The position numbers and the translations under genes were made by a program. A model generated the notes under the pieces. It was given only the letters and a program-made list of their open reading frames with translations. It did not search any database and had not been told where the DNA came from. A stretch of DNA of 64,000 bases from Adiantum capillus-veneris (lineage: Eukaryota > Streptophyta > Polypodiopsida > Polypodiales > Pteridaceae): positions 4,219,001 through 4,283,000 of the forward strand of contig CM043963.1 in assembly GCA_014529385.2 (NCBI GenBank), written 5' to 3'. This document shows positions 24,994 through 35,648 of the stretch, piece by piece (within the stretch, counting starts at the first letter, position 1; every line of letters begins with the position of its first letter).

Positions 24994-26021
24994 ATAGCCC
25001 TGCACTAAGCCCAAGAGACACTTTGTGCTTCTTGTATGAGTGGTTTGCAGTAGGAAAGAAGAGGGAGAGGAAGACGTATTTTTTCTGCAAGTTGTTAATT
25101 CTGTTTTTCCAATGCGCACAGTTTGCATTTTTTGTTTTTCTGCTGCGTACATTCAGTAATTAGTTAGACAGTTAGCAAAATTCTGTTTTCCTGTTTACAC
25201 ACATTTAGCATTTCTTGCGTTTTTTTTTGCATTTTCTGTGTTTTCACTGCACAGTTCTGTCAAGTTTCAATTTCTGCATTTTCTGGTTTGTGCACAGTTA
25301 GGCGCACAGTTAGTTAATTAAGTAGGTTAGTAATTAGGTGAACCACTGATTAGCAGGTCAGTAGGTAGGTGGGACAGTAAATAGTTAGGTGAGGTCAACG
25401 CGCACCAAAACGCGTAACAAATAATATCTCCAAAAAAAATTGTTTTTTTAAAAAAAATTCGAAAAAAAAAATTTTTATTGAAAAAAAAAATCGAAAAATA
25501 AAAACGTGAGCGAGGGGGAGGTTAGATTTTCGAAAATAAAAAACGTGAGTTATAAAAACGGACGGGTTGGTTTGTATAAAAGTAAGATCGAGATCGGGAT
25601 CATTTTCCCAAGCCCAACCCCAAGCCCAGGCCCAAGCCTCAGGCCTCAGTCCTATGATATATACTAGACTCACTCTTATATATATACCCTACCTCCTCAA
25701 GAGGGAATGAGAGCATGTGGGACAAGTCCTCCACTCTCCTCCCTTCTCTTCCCACTTGCACCTTTAGACTTGCTATTTGGAGCCTAGTTCCCCAGCTAGG
25801 AAAAGACTGTTTCGGACTTTTTTGGAGCAAAATAGAACCAAACGGTGGGCTGTAAAGCACAGCGCGTCCCTCCTAGCGATACGCTCGTTTCGAGCTATCA
25901 CACGGCCCATTCCACGACACGCTCTAAAAAATCTAGCAAAAAAACAAACAAAAAACACGATAAAAACTAGTCACAAGGCCTCCTAGAGCAGCTTTTTGAC
26001 ACCTTAGGGTATCAAAAGCAC
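24994..26021 (+). other. G1 5' leader
   Basis: About 1 kb without a coding frame. It has T-rich TTTTCTGCATTTTC-like repeats (about 25180-25290) and poly-A/T runs. The stretch about 25650-26021, just before gag, is closely matched in G2 (about 42290-42656) and includes a TATATATATACCC motif near 25678. The conserved end may carry the packaging signal or a second promoter. Confidence 0.6.
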
Positions 26022-28247
26022 ATGCACTTACGCTCTGGGCGGGTGCTAGAACACGAGCATATTGAGGGTGCCTCTGTTCATACGGACACCCATTACCCAT
26101 CCACGATAGGATCTAGACCCTCAGCGGGGACACAAGGTAGCACCACCCAAGACCCTAAAATAGCCGCTAGTGATTCCTCCTCCGACTCAGAAATCATGGA
26201 AGCATACCCTACCCAAAACACTGAGAGAGAAGGCCATGCACCTCCCGAAGCTCCACAGCCTAGTACTAGTATGTTTAGCCGTTTCATGGAAACATTAGGT
26301 AGAGCTACTCGCTCGGAACCTGATGCAAATGAAGCACACGAAGGGGGTGGGGAAGTGGACTCTCCTTTCACATCGCACGTGGACCCCACACCCCCAAAGA
26401 GTGTCCATGTGGATATCCTGCCAACTTCTTACCAAGAAGGCTCTGTTGAGCTGCCTCCTTCAGAAGTTCCCTCTAGAGTACCGTTGGTGACAAGTAAAAC
26501 CACGGGGAGCAACATTGCTTCTACCTCACAAGAAACCGTTAACACGTCGACTCTAGAAGGATTGTTCATTATTGATCATTGGACATACGACCTCCACACT
26601 GAGGTGTTGACGGATCTACACTCTGGCCACGCCTACCATGTAGGATGGATAGAGATTGTACAATCCACCTCTAGTGCCACAAGCATCGAAGATCAACAGA
26701 AAATGATCTGTAATGTTATCCATGGCATTATTCAATCAGAAAGGCAAAACCGAGGGGTAAATATACTCTCAACTGGCCCCATGAGATTTCTCGATACGAG
26801 CAAGGCTCAACAGCCTACTCTATCACAAATGGAGACTCCTCTAATGAGCCCCATGGACCCATCTTACGTCATTTCACCTGGGGTCTCTATGCAATCTGAG
26901 CCTCCGAGCGACAACTTTAGCTTCCCTAACTTGGCTCAACCCTCTATTAAGGAAAACACAGTGCTCACTCCAGGGATAAGCCTGACAGAGAATGTACCGA
27001 TGACATCTACGGTTAGCGCAGTGCCACTACCTAGTGTCGTAGTACCTAATATGGGGCCTCGACCGTATGTGCCTCTAGCCCCTTATGCACACATGGCCCC
27101 CACACCTCCAATTGTACCACTTGTTTATGCTCCTCGAGTGCCGCTCCCTAGCCCTTATCCGAGTGGACCTATGCCGGGTTATGTTCCATATCCTGCATCA
27201 TCCACACATATGCCAAGACCGGCACCCGTCCCTCTCCCACATATGTTTCCAAGAGTACCTCCACCGGCCCTGCCTCCTCACATAGGTGACTTGGCAGCGT
27301 TTGCTCAAACCATAGGTCGATCTATCACGGAAAATATGCGTCATGCATCTGATAGAGAGCCTAGAAGTAAGGCAGTACAAATTGCCAAACTCACGCAAAA
27401 ATTCAATGGGGACGAAGATGCTAGGAAACACATTGAAGTGTTTGAACAAGCATGTGATTCCTTAGGGGAACGCAACAAACTACATAAGTGCAATGCCTTA
27501 AGCTTGACATTAAGTGGGAAGGCTGGAGATTGGTATAGGACCCTAAGGGTGGACGAGAAAACAATCTACCCTACCCTTCAAAGGTTGTTTTTAAAGGAGT
27601 ACATACAAGAAGGTGTGCTTTGGGGTGTAGCATCTCAGCTACAGAAGGCCGAACGTAAGGAAGGAGAGTCAGTAAGGGACTTCATTAGTCGTCTAAAGCA
27701 CTTAAACTCTCGTTGCCCTGTAAATGAGGGCTTCAACAATAACCAACTGCTTGATCGATTCATTCGAGGGTTGAGGAATGAAGGAATCTATAATGGACTA
27801 GTGATTAGAGGTATCACAACCTGGGAAGATGTCACTGCCAATGCAATCCAATTGGAGGACAACTTGATGATAGCAGGCATGAGGGTGTCTACCGACACGA
27901 GATCCACTAGCTCACAAGCCATTGAGTATGAACCCATGACTGCAAAGCCCATTGCCAATGAGCCAAAGGTATTTGAGACATTCTTGACACACCTCACCAA
28001 GGCAATCCAAGAGTTTCTTAAGGATAATCGACCCCCTCAAAATAGTCACATGTATCCAAGAAGGGAGCAACAATGGTGTTCCATTTGCTTAGGTCCACAT
28101 AGCACTAGTGAGTGCCCTACGTTTAGAGTAAAATTTAATGGAACTTGCAACGCATGTGGTAGGTATGGTCACCAAGCTAAGGATTGTTTAATGATCAAAC
28201 GTATGATGGCAAATAGACCACCTGTAGCCTGGACGGATGCACCTTGA
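26022..28247 (+). pseudogene. G1 gag part 1: long N-terminal region, capsid, two zinc knuckles
   Basis: 741 codons starting MHLRSGRVLEHEHIEGAS. Residues 1-420 are Pro/Ser/Thr-rich and likely disordered. The retrotransposon gag core follows (KLTQKFNGDEDARKHIEVFE near 460, SLTLSGKAGDWYRTL, ESVRDFISRLKHLNSRC, LLDRFIRGL). Two zinc knuckles near residues 686 and 710 are CSICLGPHSTSEC and CNACGRYGHQAKDC. The frame ends in TGA at 28245-28247 where G2 has CGA (Arg). Otherwise it is nearly identical to G2 Gag. Confidence 0.93.
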
Positions 28248-29159
28248 GCTCCTGTATTGATGCCTGCTCCACCTGTTGAGCAACTACCGCAACACATGGT
28301 CCCTAGATCTCAAAATGTTGTACAAGCTACACCGCTACCACCTCCTGTGCTAGGACCGCAGCCCCCGTATCCAAGAGTAGCCCCTATGAACCAAGTGGGT
28401 TGCGAGCCATCAAATGCTTTTTCAGATGGCTGTGAGGAGGAAATAGACACTAGTATTGCCTACGGACTTGATACATTGGAAGAGTGTCCTATATACTACA
28501 TGGAAGATTGTTGGGGGCAAGTCAAGCCGGTTTATCAAGCTGCTGCTCTCGCATCCAGAGGTCAAAATATCAACACCCAGGCTAGGAGGCCACCTCTTCA
28601 ATGCTACGAGTGTGGTGGACCACATCGGGCAGCGGAGTGCCCTATTAGGCTGCAAAAGAATGCTGCACAGATGCAAATGAATCAAGGGAGCACGTCTGCA
28701 ATGCCAATACTCACATGTAATCGTTGTGGTATAGATCACTTGATTGCCCAATGCCCCTATAACCCAAATGCGCCTAAAATCACACCCCTAAATTTGGTCG
28801 AAATTGCTAGTGTGACATCGCCAATACCACCCGTCGCACCCGCTTATGCGATTACACGGTCCATGCTTCAAGGGCCAGGCCATATCCTCGAAGAGAGAGA
28901 TACCGCGTCAGTTATCCAAGCAAAGAAAAAGAAGACACGAAGGAAGAGGTCGCAGAATACGGGAAATTCAAAGCCAAGTTCCAAAACAAACATAGGAACA
29001 GGAGATGACCCCGTGTATATGAATGACCTCGAGGATGATTCAGATTCAATCGAGACAATGGATACTAGAACCAATACCACAAAGGGAAAGACCGACAAAG
29101 AAAACCGTAACATGGAACCAAATGAAAACCGAATAAGAGAAAACCATAAAGAGCCTTGA
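28248..29159 (+). pseudogene. G1 gag part 2: two further zinc knuckles and basic tail
   Basis: Same frame as part 1. It carries two more zinc-knuckle-like blocks, CYECGGPHRAAEC and CNRCGIDHLIAQC, with CX2CX3HX4C spacing. A Lys/Arg-rich segment (KKKKTRRKRSQ) and an acidic segment (DLEDDSDS) follow. A one-base loss at about 29155-29159, relative to G2, shifts the frame and makes TGA. Confidence 0.9.
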
Positions 29160-29475
29160 AAACACCACAAGTGTTTCCAAATCCAATCCAAGACCCCCAA
29201 GATAAACCGCAGGGGCAAAAAGGGAAGAATCGTAAAAAGAAGATTGGGACGTACCCAAACCTAGTAGACGAGATTGAGCAGGTGAAACATCTAAGAGGTT
29301 TAGTGGAGGAGACTCAAAGGAAACTAGAACCAGAACCCATGCATGTCAAAATTCATGACACAGTGTTTCCCACGCAAGTTCATCCACCCCACATGAACCA
29401 TAGACCGTTAGCCATATCTAGTATCATCCAAGAAGGGAGTGAGGACGGGCATCAGAAAGTGAGCATACACCTTTC
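29160..29475 (+). pseudogene. G1 gag-pro linker, frameshifted
   Basis: It continues the gag tail in a new frame (LVEETQRKLEPEP). A second one-base loss, near 29448 relative to G2, shifts it out again; beyond that the old frame encodes unrelated residues to 29584, while the true frame resumes as the protease frame from 29476. In G2 the whole stretch is open. Confidence 0.85.
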
Positions 29476-31209
29476 TTGTTGGAAAGGATGTTTAACGAAG
29501 GAATACCTGATCCCATTGAGGAATATGAGATTCCATCCTCACCAGTTCCTAGTCAAGGACCTACACCCTGCAAAATGCCAATGAATGTTGCCAAACTAGT
29601 GGACTTCATGTCTTCTGAGGTCCGAACCACGATCATAGCAAAGCTGTATGGAGATCCTGAGTTATTCCTTGCACTTCGAGCATTCCTTAACGGAGAGCTA
29701 CGAACGGGATTACCGCAGTTTGCGCAACCAAATAGGCCTGACTCGATTATGATTGATGAGGAAAATCATGTGCAATCACTTGACTTAGATGGACACGAGT
29801 CTGTGATCGAGGTACCCATTAACGAATTAGGGCAGTATTTTGAAGGCGACGAGTCTAATGCGACCCTACCCATCACTACCAAGGGATTAACTATAAAGGG
29901 AATTCTTGATGGTGGTGCGGGAGTTAGCATCGTTACAAAAGATTGTTGGGAATCCATGGGAAAACCCCGCCTCAGTGTTACTAACATTGTGGTAAAGATG
30001 GCAAATGGTACCATAGCCAAACCTATGGGGATGCTCAAGGATCTTAAGATCAAAGTTCTAGGACACAAGGTACGACATACGTTCATTGTAATGGATTTCT
30101 CTAAACACCTTATGTCATATGAAATGATTTTAGGACGACCATTCATGAGGGATGCACAAATGGTTCACGATTGGTCTAAAAATCATGTCTATTTGCAATT
30201 CCAAGACTCTGTCCTTAGAGTGGATTTGGTGACTGGTAAGGTACACCCCTTAGGGAGTAAAACCATTATTGATCATCGCTCTGACACCACCGTTCACTCG
30301 GCCCCACTACAATATTGTTACACTTGTAAGAAGGATACAGACATTGGCCAAGATTCTCCTTACATGGATGTGTTATCGGGTATGACGGAATCAGACAACG
30401 TAGACTGGGTACACCTAGCTGCAACCATAGATACCTGGGGAAATAGAGGAACCACTTGGGTCACACCAGAGGGGGAAGAGGTACCACAAATTGCACCTCT
30501 GAACATGATAAGTGCCATACATGCATCTTCTAAGGGCAAGGCAATTGTGGACCAATCTGACAGTGACACCGATAGCTCAATAGAAGACTTTGACCAACAC
30601 GACTTGGACACTGACTCCCAGAGTGAAACGGATTCTGAATCTCATGAATTAGAGAGTGGAGCAAGTTCAGAGTCAAAACATTCGGAAGGACCGAGCACAT
30701 CAACCGATGATAGCTCCCTTGAGAGTGAAGAGGACACCAATGAGGACTCCTTTAGTGAGCCAGATCTAAATGCAAATCAAAAGCAGGTCTCAAATAAGAA
30801 AAAGAAAAACCTTAAGAGGCGTCGATATCGAGCCAATGTACGTGCTAGGATAAAAAAGAAGAGATACTCAGCAGAATGGCTCAGTTATATAGGAGCATGT
30901 GATGCTCATCGAAAATTGGTAGACAATTGGGGTGAATATCTCCAAAATGTTATGTGGTGTAGACCACGACCCCATGACATAGCCCAATTAGAGATCATAG
31001 ACAAGCCAAAGTTGAGCCGCCCCTGCAAGGAGGCGTCAAAACCAAGAGTTAGCTCGACAACACAAGAAAGCAGAAATGGAAGCACAAACCAAAGCACAAC
31101 CAGAATCCACAGACTTGCATCCTACACCAGAACATTTCAAATCTTACACCACAGGGGAAGCAAAGGTTGTGTACACAAAAGCCCAAAGAATACCTATCGA
31201 TGGGAATAA
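29476..31209 (+). pseudogene. G1 protease and linker to RT
   Basis: 577 codons. The protease segment is GILDGGAGVSIVTKDCWESM, with Asp at about residue 155, and MILGRPFMRDA about 70 residues later, which is the conserved 'ILGRPF' block. The motif is D-G-G rather than the usual D-[ST]-G, and G2 and G3 share it. An acidic Ser/Asp/Glu-rich linker (residues about 360-430) and a basic KKKKNLKRRRYRAN segment follow. The true frame shifts into the next frame between about 31000 and 31070; the last 45 codons here are probably not native. Confidence 0.85.
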
Positions 31210-34096
31210 TGGAATCTATGATGGTCCGGCAATAGTTAAAGAAATAGAATTAGCTGACCCCGGTGAAGAATCAAAACCTGTTTTTATTGCCCAAGACCTC
31301 ACAGAAGTTGAAGAGGCGGTCCTCAAAGAGCTTCTCAAGGAATTCAAGGACGTATTCGCTTGGACATACCATGATATGAAAGGTGTTCCACCTTCTGTGG
31401 TCCAACATACAATCCCTATGATTAGCACTGCGAAGCCCGTACAACAAAGACCCTACCCGATGAATCCTAAGTACGCAAAGATCATTCAAGAAGAACTAGA
31501 AAAGCTTATCAAATGTGGGTTCATATATCCTATTGAACACTCTGAATGGGTGTCTCAAATAGTTATCGTGCCAAAAAAGAATGGGAAACTCAGGGTGTGC
31601 GTGGACCTCAAAAAATTTAATGCAGCTACTAGAAGAGACCATTACCCCCTACCATATTCCGAACATGTACTCGAAAGAGTTGCAGGCAAGGAAGCTTATA
31701 GCTTTCTAGATGAGTACTTAGGCTACAACCAAATCACGATAGCGCTAGAGGACCAAGCTAAAACTGCCTTCATCACGGAATTTGGCGTGTTTGCATTTCG
31801 TGTGATGGCTTTTGGCTTAACAAATGCGCCTACTACATTCCAACGATTAATAAACACTGCTTTTAAAGAATATTTGAGAGAGTTTTGTGAAGCTTTCTTA
31901 GACGACCTTTGTGTTTACTCTTCTTGGAAAGAACATCTATCATGTTTGCGGAAGGTGTTTGAAAAGTGTAGGTTATATCGTATCTCATTGAACCCGTTCA
32001 AATGCCAATTTTGGGTCAAGCATGGAGTTATTTTAGGGCATATAGTATCCAAGAATGGTATCTCAACCGATGAGAGCAAAATTAAAGTGATTCTAGAGTT
32101 ACCACCACCAACCAATTACAAGGGAGTTCAAAGGTTCATGGGACACGTGGGTTATTATCGACGGTTTATTTTATTTTTCGCTGAGATAGCACGTCCTTTG
32201 TGCAAGCTTCTCATTGAATTTAAATGGACTGAAGAGTGTGACCAGGCCTATGAACAATTGAAGAAAACACTAGCAAGTGCTCCGATTTTAAGGACACCTA
32301 ACTGGGATGTCATTTTCCATGTGCATATTGATGCATCAAACTTTGCTATTGGGTGTGTTCTCACTCAACCAGGAGAACATAAATTGGACTATCCCATTAG
32401 CTTTGCAAGCCGTCAATTGAACGATGCTGAAAGGAACTACACCACTACAGAGCGAGAAGGTTTGGCAATGGTTTATGCAGTAAAGAAATTTCGCTACTAC
32501 CTTCTGGCAAACAAGTTTGTATTTTATGTGGATCATCAAGCGTTGCTGTATCTGGTAAACAAGCCATGCTCCACAGGAAGAATCACACGATGGTTGTTAA
32601 TTCTTTTGGAGTTTGATTTCACGATTGTAGTGAGACCCGGTAAAAGGCACGTCATGGCTGATCATTTGTCTCGCATACCCAATGGTGAAGCCCCTACAGG
32701 AGTTGATGATGAATTACCCGATACTTCCCTATTCATAGTTGAGACTATGCCTGAATGGAGTGAGAACATTGTTAACTTTTTAGTTAATGGTTTTCCACCC
32801 AAGGAACTTCGTAAGGATATCGCTCGAAGGCTAGTAAAAGAATGTGAACCCTATTGTTTGATTGCCGGAACTCTGTATAGATTAGGCAAGGATGATATTC
32901 TTAGGCGTTGTGCCCGCGAGGATGAATATTTGTATATCTTGCAAGAAGCACATATGGGCATAGCAGGAGGACATTTTTCAGGAGACCTGACTGCTAGAAA
33001 GGTGCTGCAATCAGGCTATTGGTGGCCAACTTTATTTAAGGATGCATCACTTTTTACAAAAGGGTGTGATGAGTGCCAACGTTACAAGACCACACAGCGC
33101 AAAGACAGAATGCCCTTACATCCTATTAAAGTAACCCAACCATTTGAAAAATGGGGCTTAGACTTTGTAGGTCCAATTAGTCCCGCAGCTCGCAACACTC
33201 AATCTCGATATATTCTAGTTGCTACGGACTATGTAACAAAGTGGGCTGAAGCTAAGGCTTCACAAAAAGCTGACGCGAGGACAACAGCTAAGTTTCTTTT
33301 TGAGAACATTATCACAAGATTTGGTTGCCCTTTTGAAATTGTTAGTGATAATGGTACCCATTTTATAAATGAGGTAATAAGAGAGCTTACCACGACCTTT
33401 ATGATATCCCACCATAAGTCTACACCTTATTACCCGCAAGCTAATGGACAAGCCGAGAGCACCAACAAGACTCTAATCTCTATTTTAACCAAGACGATAG
33501 AAGCTCATCGCACTGATTGGGATTTGAAGTTGACATCTGCTCTATGGGCTTATCGTACTGCTTATAAAGTGGCTATTAATTGTACGCCATTCAAAATGGT
33601 ATACGGCCAAGAAGCGGTTATGCCTTGGGAGTTTGTCATTCCTAGTCTTAGGGTAGCTTCGCAAGAAGGATGGAATGGTAACCCCTTAACCGAGCGTTTG
33701 TTTATCTTAGAAAAACTAGACGAAGAGAGACAGTTGGTTGTGCAAAATGCTCTTGTGGAAAAGGATAGGAGAAAGAAGTGGTTTGATCGCCATGTGAAGG
33801 ACAAGGACATCAAAGTTGGTGATAAAGTCCTTATGTATGGAGTACGTAAAGAGAAGAAAAAGTTGAAATATGCTGGTAAAGGACCATATAGAGTATGTGA
33901 AATTACCCCACAAGGTACCCTTCGTGTGGAAACTCTTGATGGAGTTGAAACCATTGGATTCCTCAATGGGAGTAAATTCAAAAGATATTATGATCCTTTA
34001 AGCCAAGAAGAACTACGGGCCATTCATCAAAAGAAGGCCGCCAAAGCACAAACCGAGTTAAACAAGATACAAGCTCAAGCTGAGGCTAAGGAGTGA
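31076..34096 (+). CDS. G1 pol: reverse transcriptase, RNase H, integrase
   Basis: 1006 codons. The frame is open upstream to about 31010 and sequence there (QNQELARQ) looks native, so the ATG at 31076 is only the first in frame. RT is at about residues 130-310, with FRVMAFGLTNAPTTFQ and AFLDDLCVYS; the catalytic DD is at about 276-277. RNase H has Asp419 (HIDASNFAIG), TTTEREGLA and DHQALL. Integrase has the HHCC zinc part (GGHFSGDLTARKVL, CDECQR) and a DDE triad at about D696, D758 and E794 (DX61DX35E). No chromodomain is seen. A Lys/Gln/Glu-rich helix ends at TGA 34094. The unbroken pol suggests recent activity of this lineage. Confidence 0.95.
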   Translation: MEAQTKAQPESTDLHPTPEHFKSYTTGEAKVVYTKAQRIPIDGNNGIYDGPAIVKEIELADPGEESKPVFIAQDLTEVEEAVLKELLKEFKDVFAWTYHDMKGVPPSVVQHTIPMISTAKPVQQRPYPMNPKYAKIIQEELEKLIKCGFIYPIEHSEWVSQIVIVPKKNGKLRVCVDLKKFNAATRRDHYPLPYSEHVLERVAGKEAYSFLDEYLGYNQITIALEDQAKTAFITEFGVFAFRVMAFGLTNAPTTFQRLINTAFKEYLREFCEAFLDDLCVYSSWKEHLSCLRKVFEKCRLYRISLNPFKCQFWVKHGVILGHIVSKNGISTDESKIKVILELPPPTNYKGVQRFMGHVGYYRRFILFFAEIARPLCKLLIEFKWTEECDQAYEQLKKTLASAPILRTPNWDVIFHVHIDASNFAIGCVLTQPGEHKLDYPISFASRQLNDAERNYTTTEREGLAMVYAVKKFRYYLLANKFVFYVDHQALLYLVNKPCSTGRITRWLLILLEFDFTIVVRPGKRHVMADHLSRIPNGEAPTGVDDELPDTSLFIVETMPEWSENIVNFLVNGFPPKELRKDIARRLVKECEPYCLIAGTLYRLGKDDILRRCAREDEYLYILQEAHMGIAGGHFSGDLTARKVLQSGYWWPTLFKDASLFTKGCDECQRYKTTQRKDRMPLHPIKVTQPFEKWGLDFVGPISPAARNTQSRYILVATDYVTKWAEAKASQKADARTTAKFLFENIITRFGCPFEIVSDNGTHFINEVIRELTTTFMISHHKSTPYYPQANGQAESTNKTLISILTKTIEAHRTDWDLKLTSALWAYRTAYKVAINCTPFKMVYGQEAVMPWEFVIPSLRVASQEGWNGNPLTERLFILEKLDEERQLVVQNALVEKDRRKKWFDRHVKDKDIKVGDKVLMYGVRKEKKKLKYAGKGPYRVCEITPQGTLRVETLDGVETIGFLNGSKFKRYYDPLSQEELRAIHQKKAAKAQTELNKIQAQAEAKE

Positions 34097-35368
34097 CAAC
34101 AACGTATAAGACAAAAACGAGAGGCTAACCTTGGAGTCACAAATGCATTCCACGTGGAAATCGAAGAGGATGGGTTGGACTCTGACACACCTCTACGATA
34201 CCCTATTGAGTTAAATACTGCCTATGGAAAAGTGCTATATAACGCCTTATTGGACACGGGTGCTAAGTATAATCTGCTATCCTATGGGGTGTGGTGTCAG
34301 TTAGGAAAGCCACCTCTATCTCAGAGTATTATCCAAGTCAAGGGTGTCAACAAGAAAAAAACTATGGTTTTTGGAATCTGGCACACTTCTGTCAGTTATG
34401 ACAATGGAATTGTAGCTCAAGACTTTTTGGTCATGCCTACTGGAACTATGGAGGGTAATATAAACCTAAGCCGCACGTGGATGATAGCCACCAAATGCAC
34501 TATTGATTGGGGGACTGGGGGTGTTACAACGCAAAAACCAACTCTTAGCCCTACCACTCAAGCCATAGTCCCTGAGATATTGCCTAAGGAAATAAAACCC
34601 AAGACATTGCATGTCCAGGAGGTTAAACCATACGTCCCCATAGCCCAACTCTCTAGAGCTTCAACTGATGTAGTTGAAAGAAAGCTTGAGACACACAAGA
34701 ACCATCCTAATATAACAGAGAAAACATACAAGTGGGTCCCTAAAGCCTCTGTAGTGAGCATGGTTGATGCAAAAAAACGGAAACCTAGTAAGAACTGTCC
34801 CACTCACTCCAAGAAATGTAAAGAAACGCTGCGTTGGATTCCTAAACGACTATTGGAAGCCCAAGGATACTATGAAGGAAATGATCAAATCTGGGTGCCC
34901 AAACGTAAAGTGTACTCTTACCTGTCACCTGGCCCATGTAAACCCAATCCTGTGGCTCCAAAACAAATTGAAAATCGTGGAAAGGAAAAAATCATGGAAT
35001 GTTACACACCCGATCTAGAGCTAGTTTGGGTACCAAAGAAAGAACGATTTGTTCCACCTAGCTCAGGAACAGGGAAATCAAATGAAGCTTCTTGCTCTTC
35101 ATGTAGTTCCTATACGCAAATAGAAGCTTCGACACAACCTCCACCTACCACTGTACATATCCATACAAGCACGAAAGAGTTTGCACCTCCCGGGGTAAGT
35201 TCACCACCTACAACAACGTTGCAAATAAAATCATGGGAGAGTACCTTACCACCCTTGCAACTAGATGAAACGCATAGGGCGGTCGAAAACTATTGGTTAA
35301 AACCTTCACCCATAACAACTTGGAACAATTGGTTTCAAAAGGTGACGACCTCATTCCAAAAGGTATGA
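34097..35368 (+). pseudogene. G1 C-terminal module: second retropepsin-like domain plus WVPK repeats
   Basis: Same frame as pol, separated only by TGA 34094-34096. The helix-like charged sequence continues across the stop (QAQAEAKE, then QQRIRQKREAN), so pol and this module were probably one protein, with CGA to TGA as a likely cause. From ATG 34154 it has 404 codons. YNALLDTGAKYNLLSYGVW has a canonical DTGA with Asp at about residue 34, like an aspartic protease of retroelements. Four W-[VI]-P-K repeats begin at about residues 194, 228, 247 and 292. The C-terminus is NYWLKPSPITTWNNWFQ. G2 and G3 keep the tail. Function is unknown; it could be processing, an envelope-position accessory factor, or Gag binding. 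Confidence 0.8.
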
Positions 35369-35375
35369 TCTACCC

Positions 35376-35389
35376 AAGGAAGGGGGGAG
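35376..35389 (+). promoter_or_regulatory. G1 internal polypurine tract
   Basis: AAGGAAGGGGGGAG followed by TG, almost identical to the tract before the 3' LTR (37284-37293). Conserved at the same place in G2 (46829-46842) and G3 (55669-55682, minus). It may act as a second plus-strand primer or mark an ancestral 3' LTR boundary. Confidence 0.65.
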
Positions 35390-35466
35390 TGTTTGCTAAC
35401 ATCAATCATTCACTCGCTCCCCTCTCAACCTTCCTCCCTGACCTCTCAATTCCAATCTTAGGGAAT

Positions 35467-35480
35467 GTATATATATAGCC
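35467..35480 (+). promoter_or_regulatory. G1 internal TATA-like motif upstream of the 140-codon frame
   Basis: GTATATATATAG lies about 80 bases after the internal polypurine tract and 170 bases before ATG 35649. The corresponding sites in G2 and G3 read CATATAAAG. It could be an internal promoter for a 3' transcript. The prediction rests on motif and conservation only. Confidence 0.4.
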
Positions 35481-35648
35481 TTATACTCACAAAAAACAAA
35501 AATAGTAAAGAGCAAGAGCGACTAGCAACGAGAGAGCACCCTATCAGATCTTACATATAAGTCCAAATTCACCGTGTCAATTCAAGCAACACACAAAAAC
35601 AACTCTTATGTTTTAAAGGCCTAACCAAATCTATCTGTCTTGTCAGAA

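Noticed and set aside
24633-25152. Frames inside the G1 LTR and leader, repeated in other LTRs (for example 37519-37932, 41375-41785, 61869-62249)
   Set aside because: They recur because the LTRs recur, and differ in frame and length between copies.
26093-26389. Minus-strand frames across the G1 and G2 gag and pol genes
   Set aside because: Shadow frames of the plus-strand coding sequence.
34094-34096. Programmed stop readthrough between pol and the C-terminal module
   Set aside because: A CGA to TGA mutation is simpler and other breaks in G1 look the same; no further intact copy is available here to test it.
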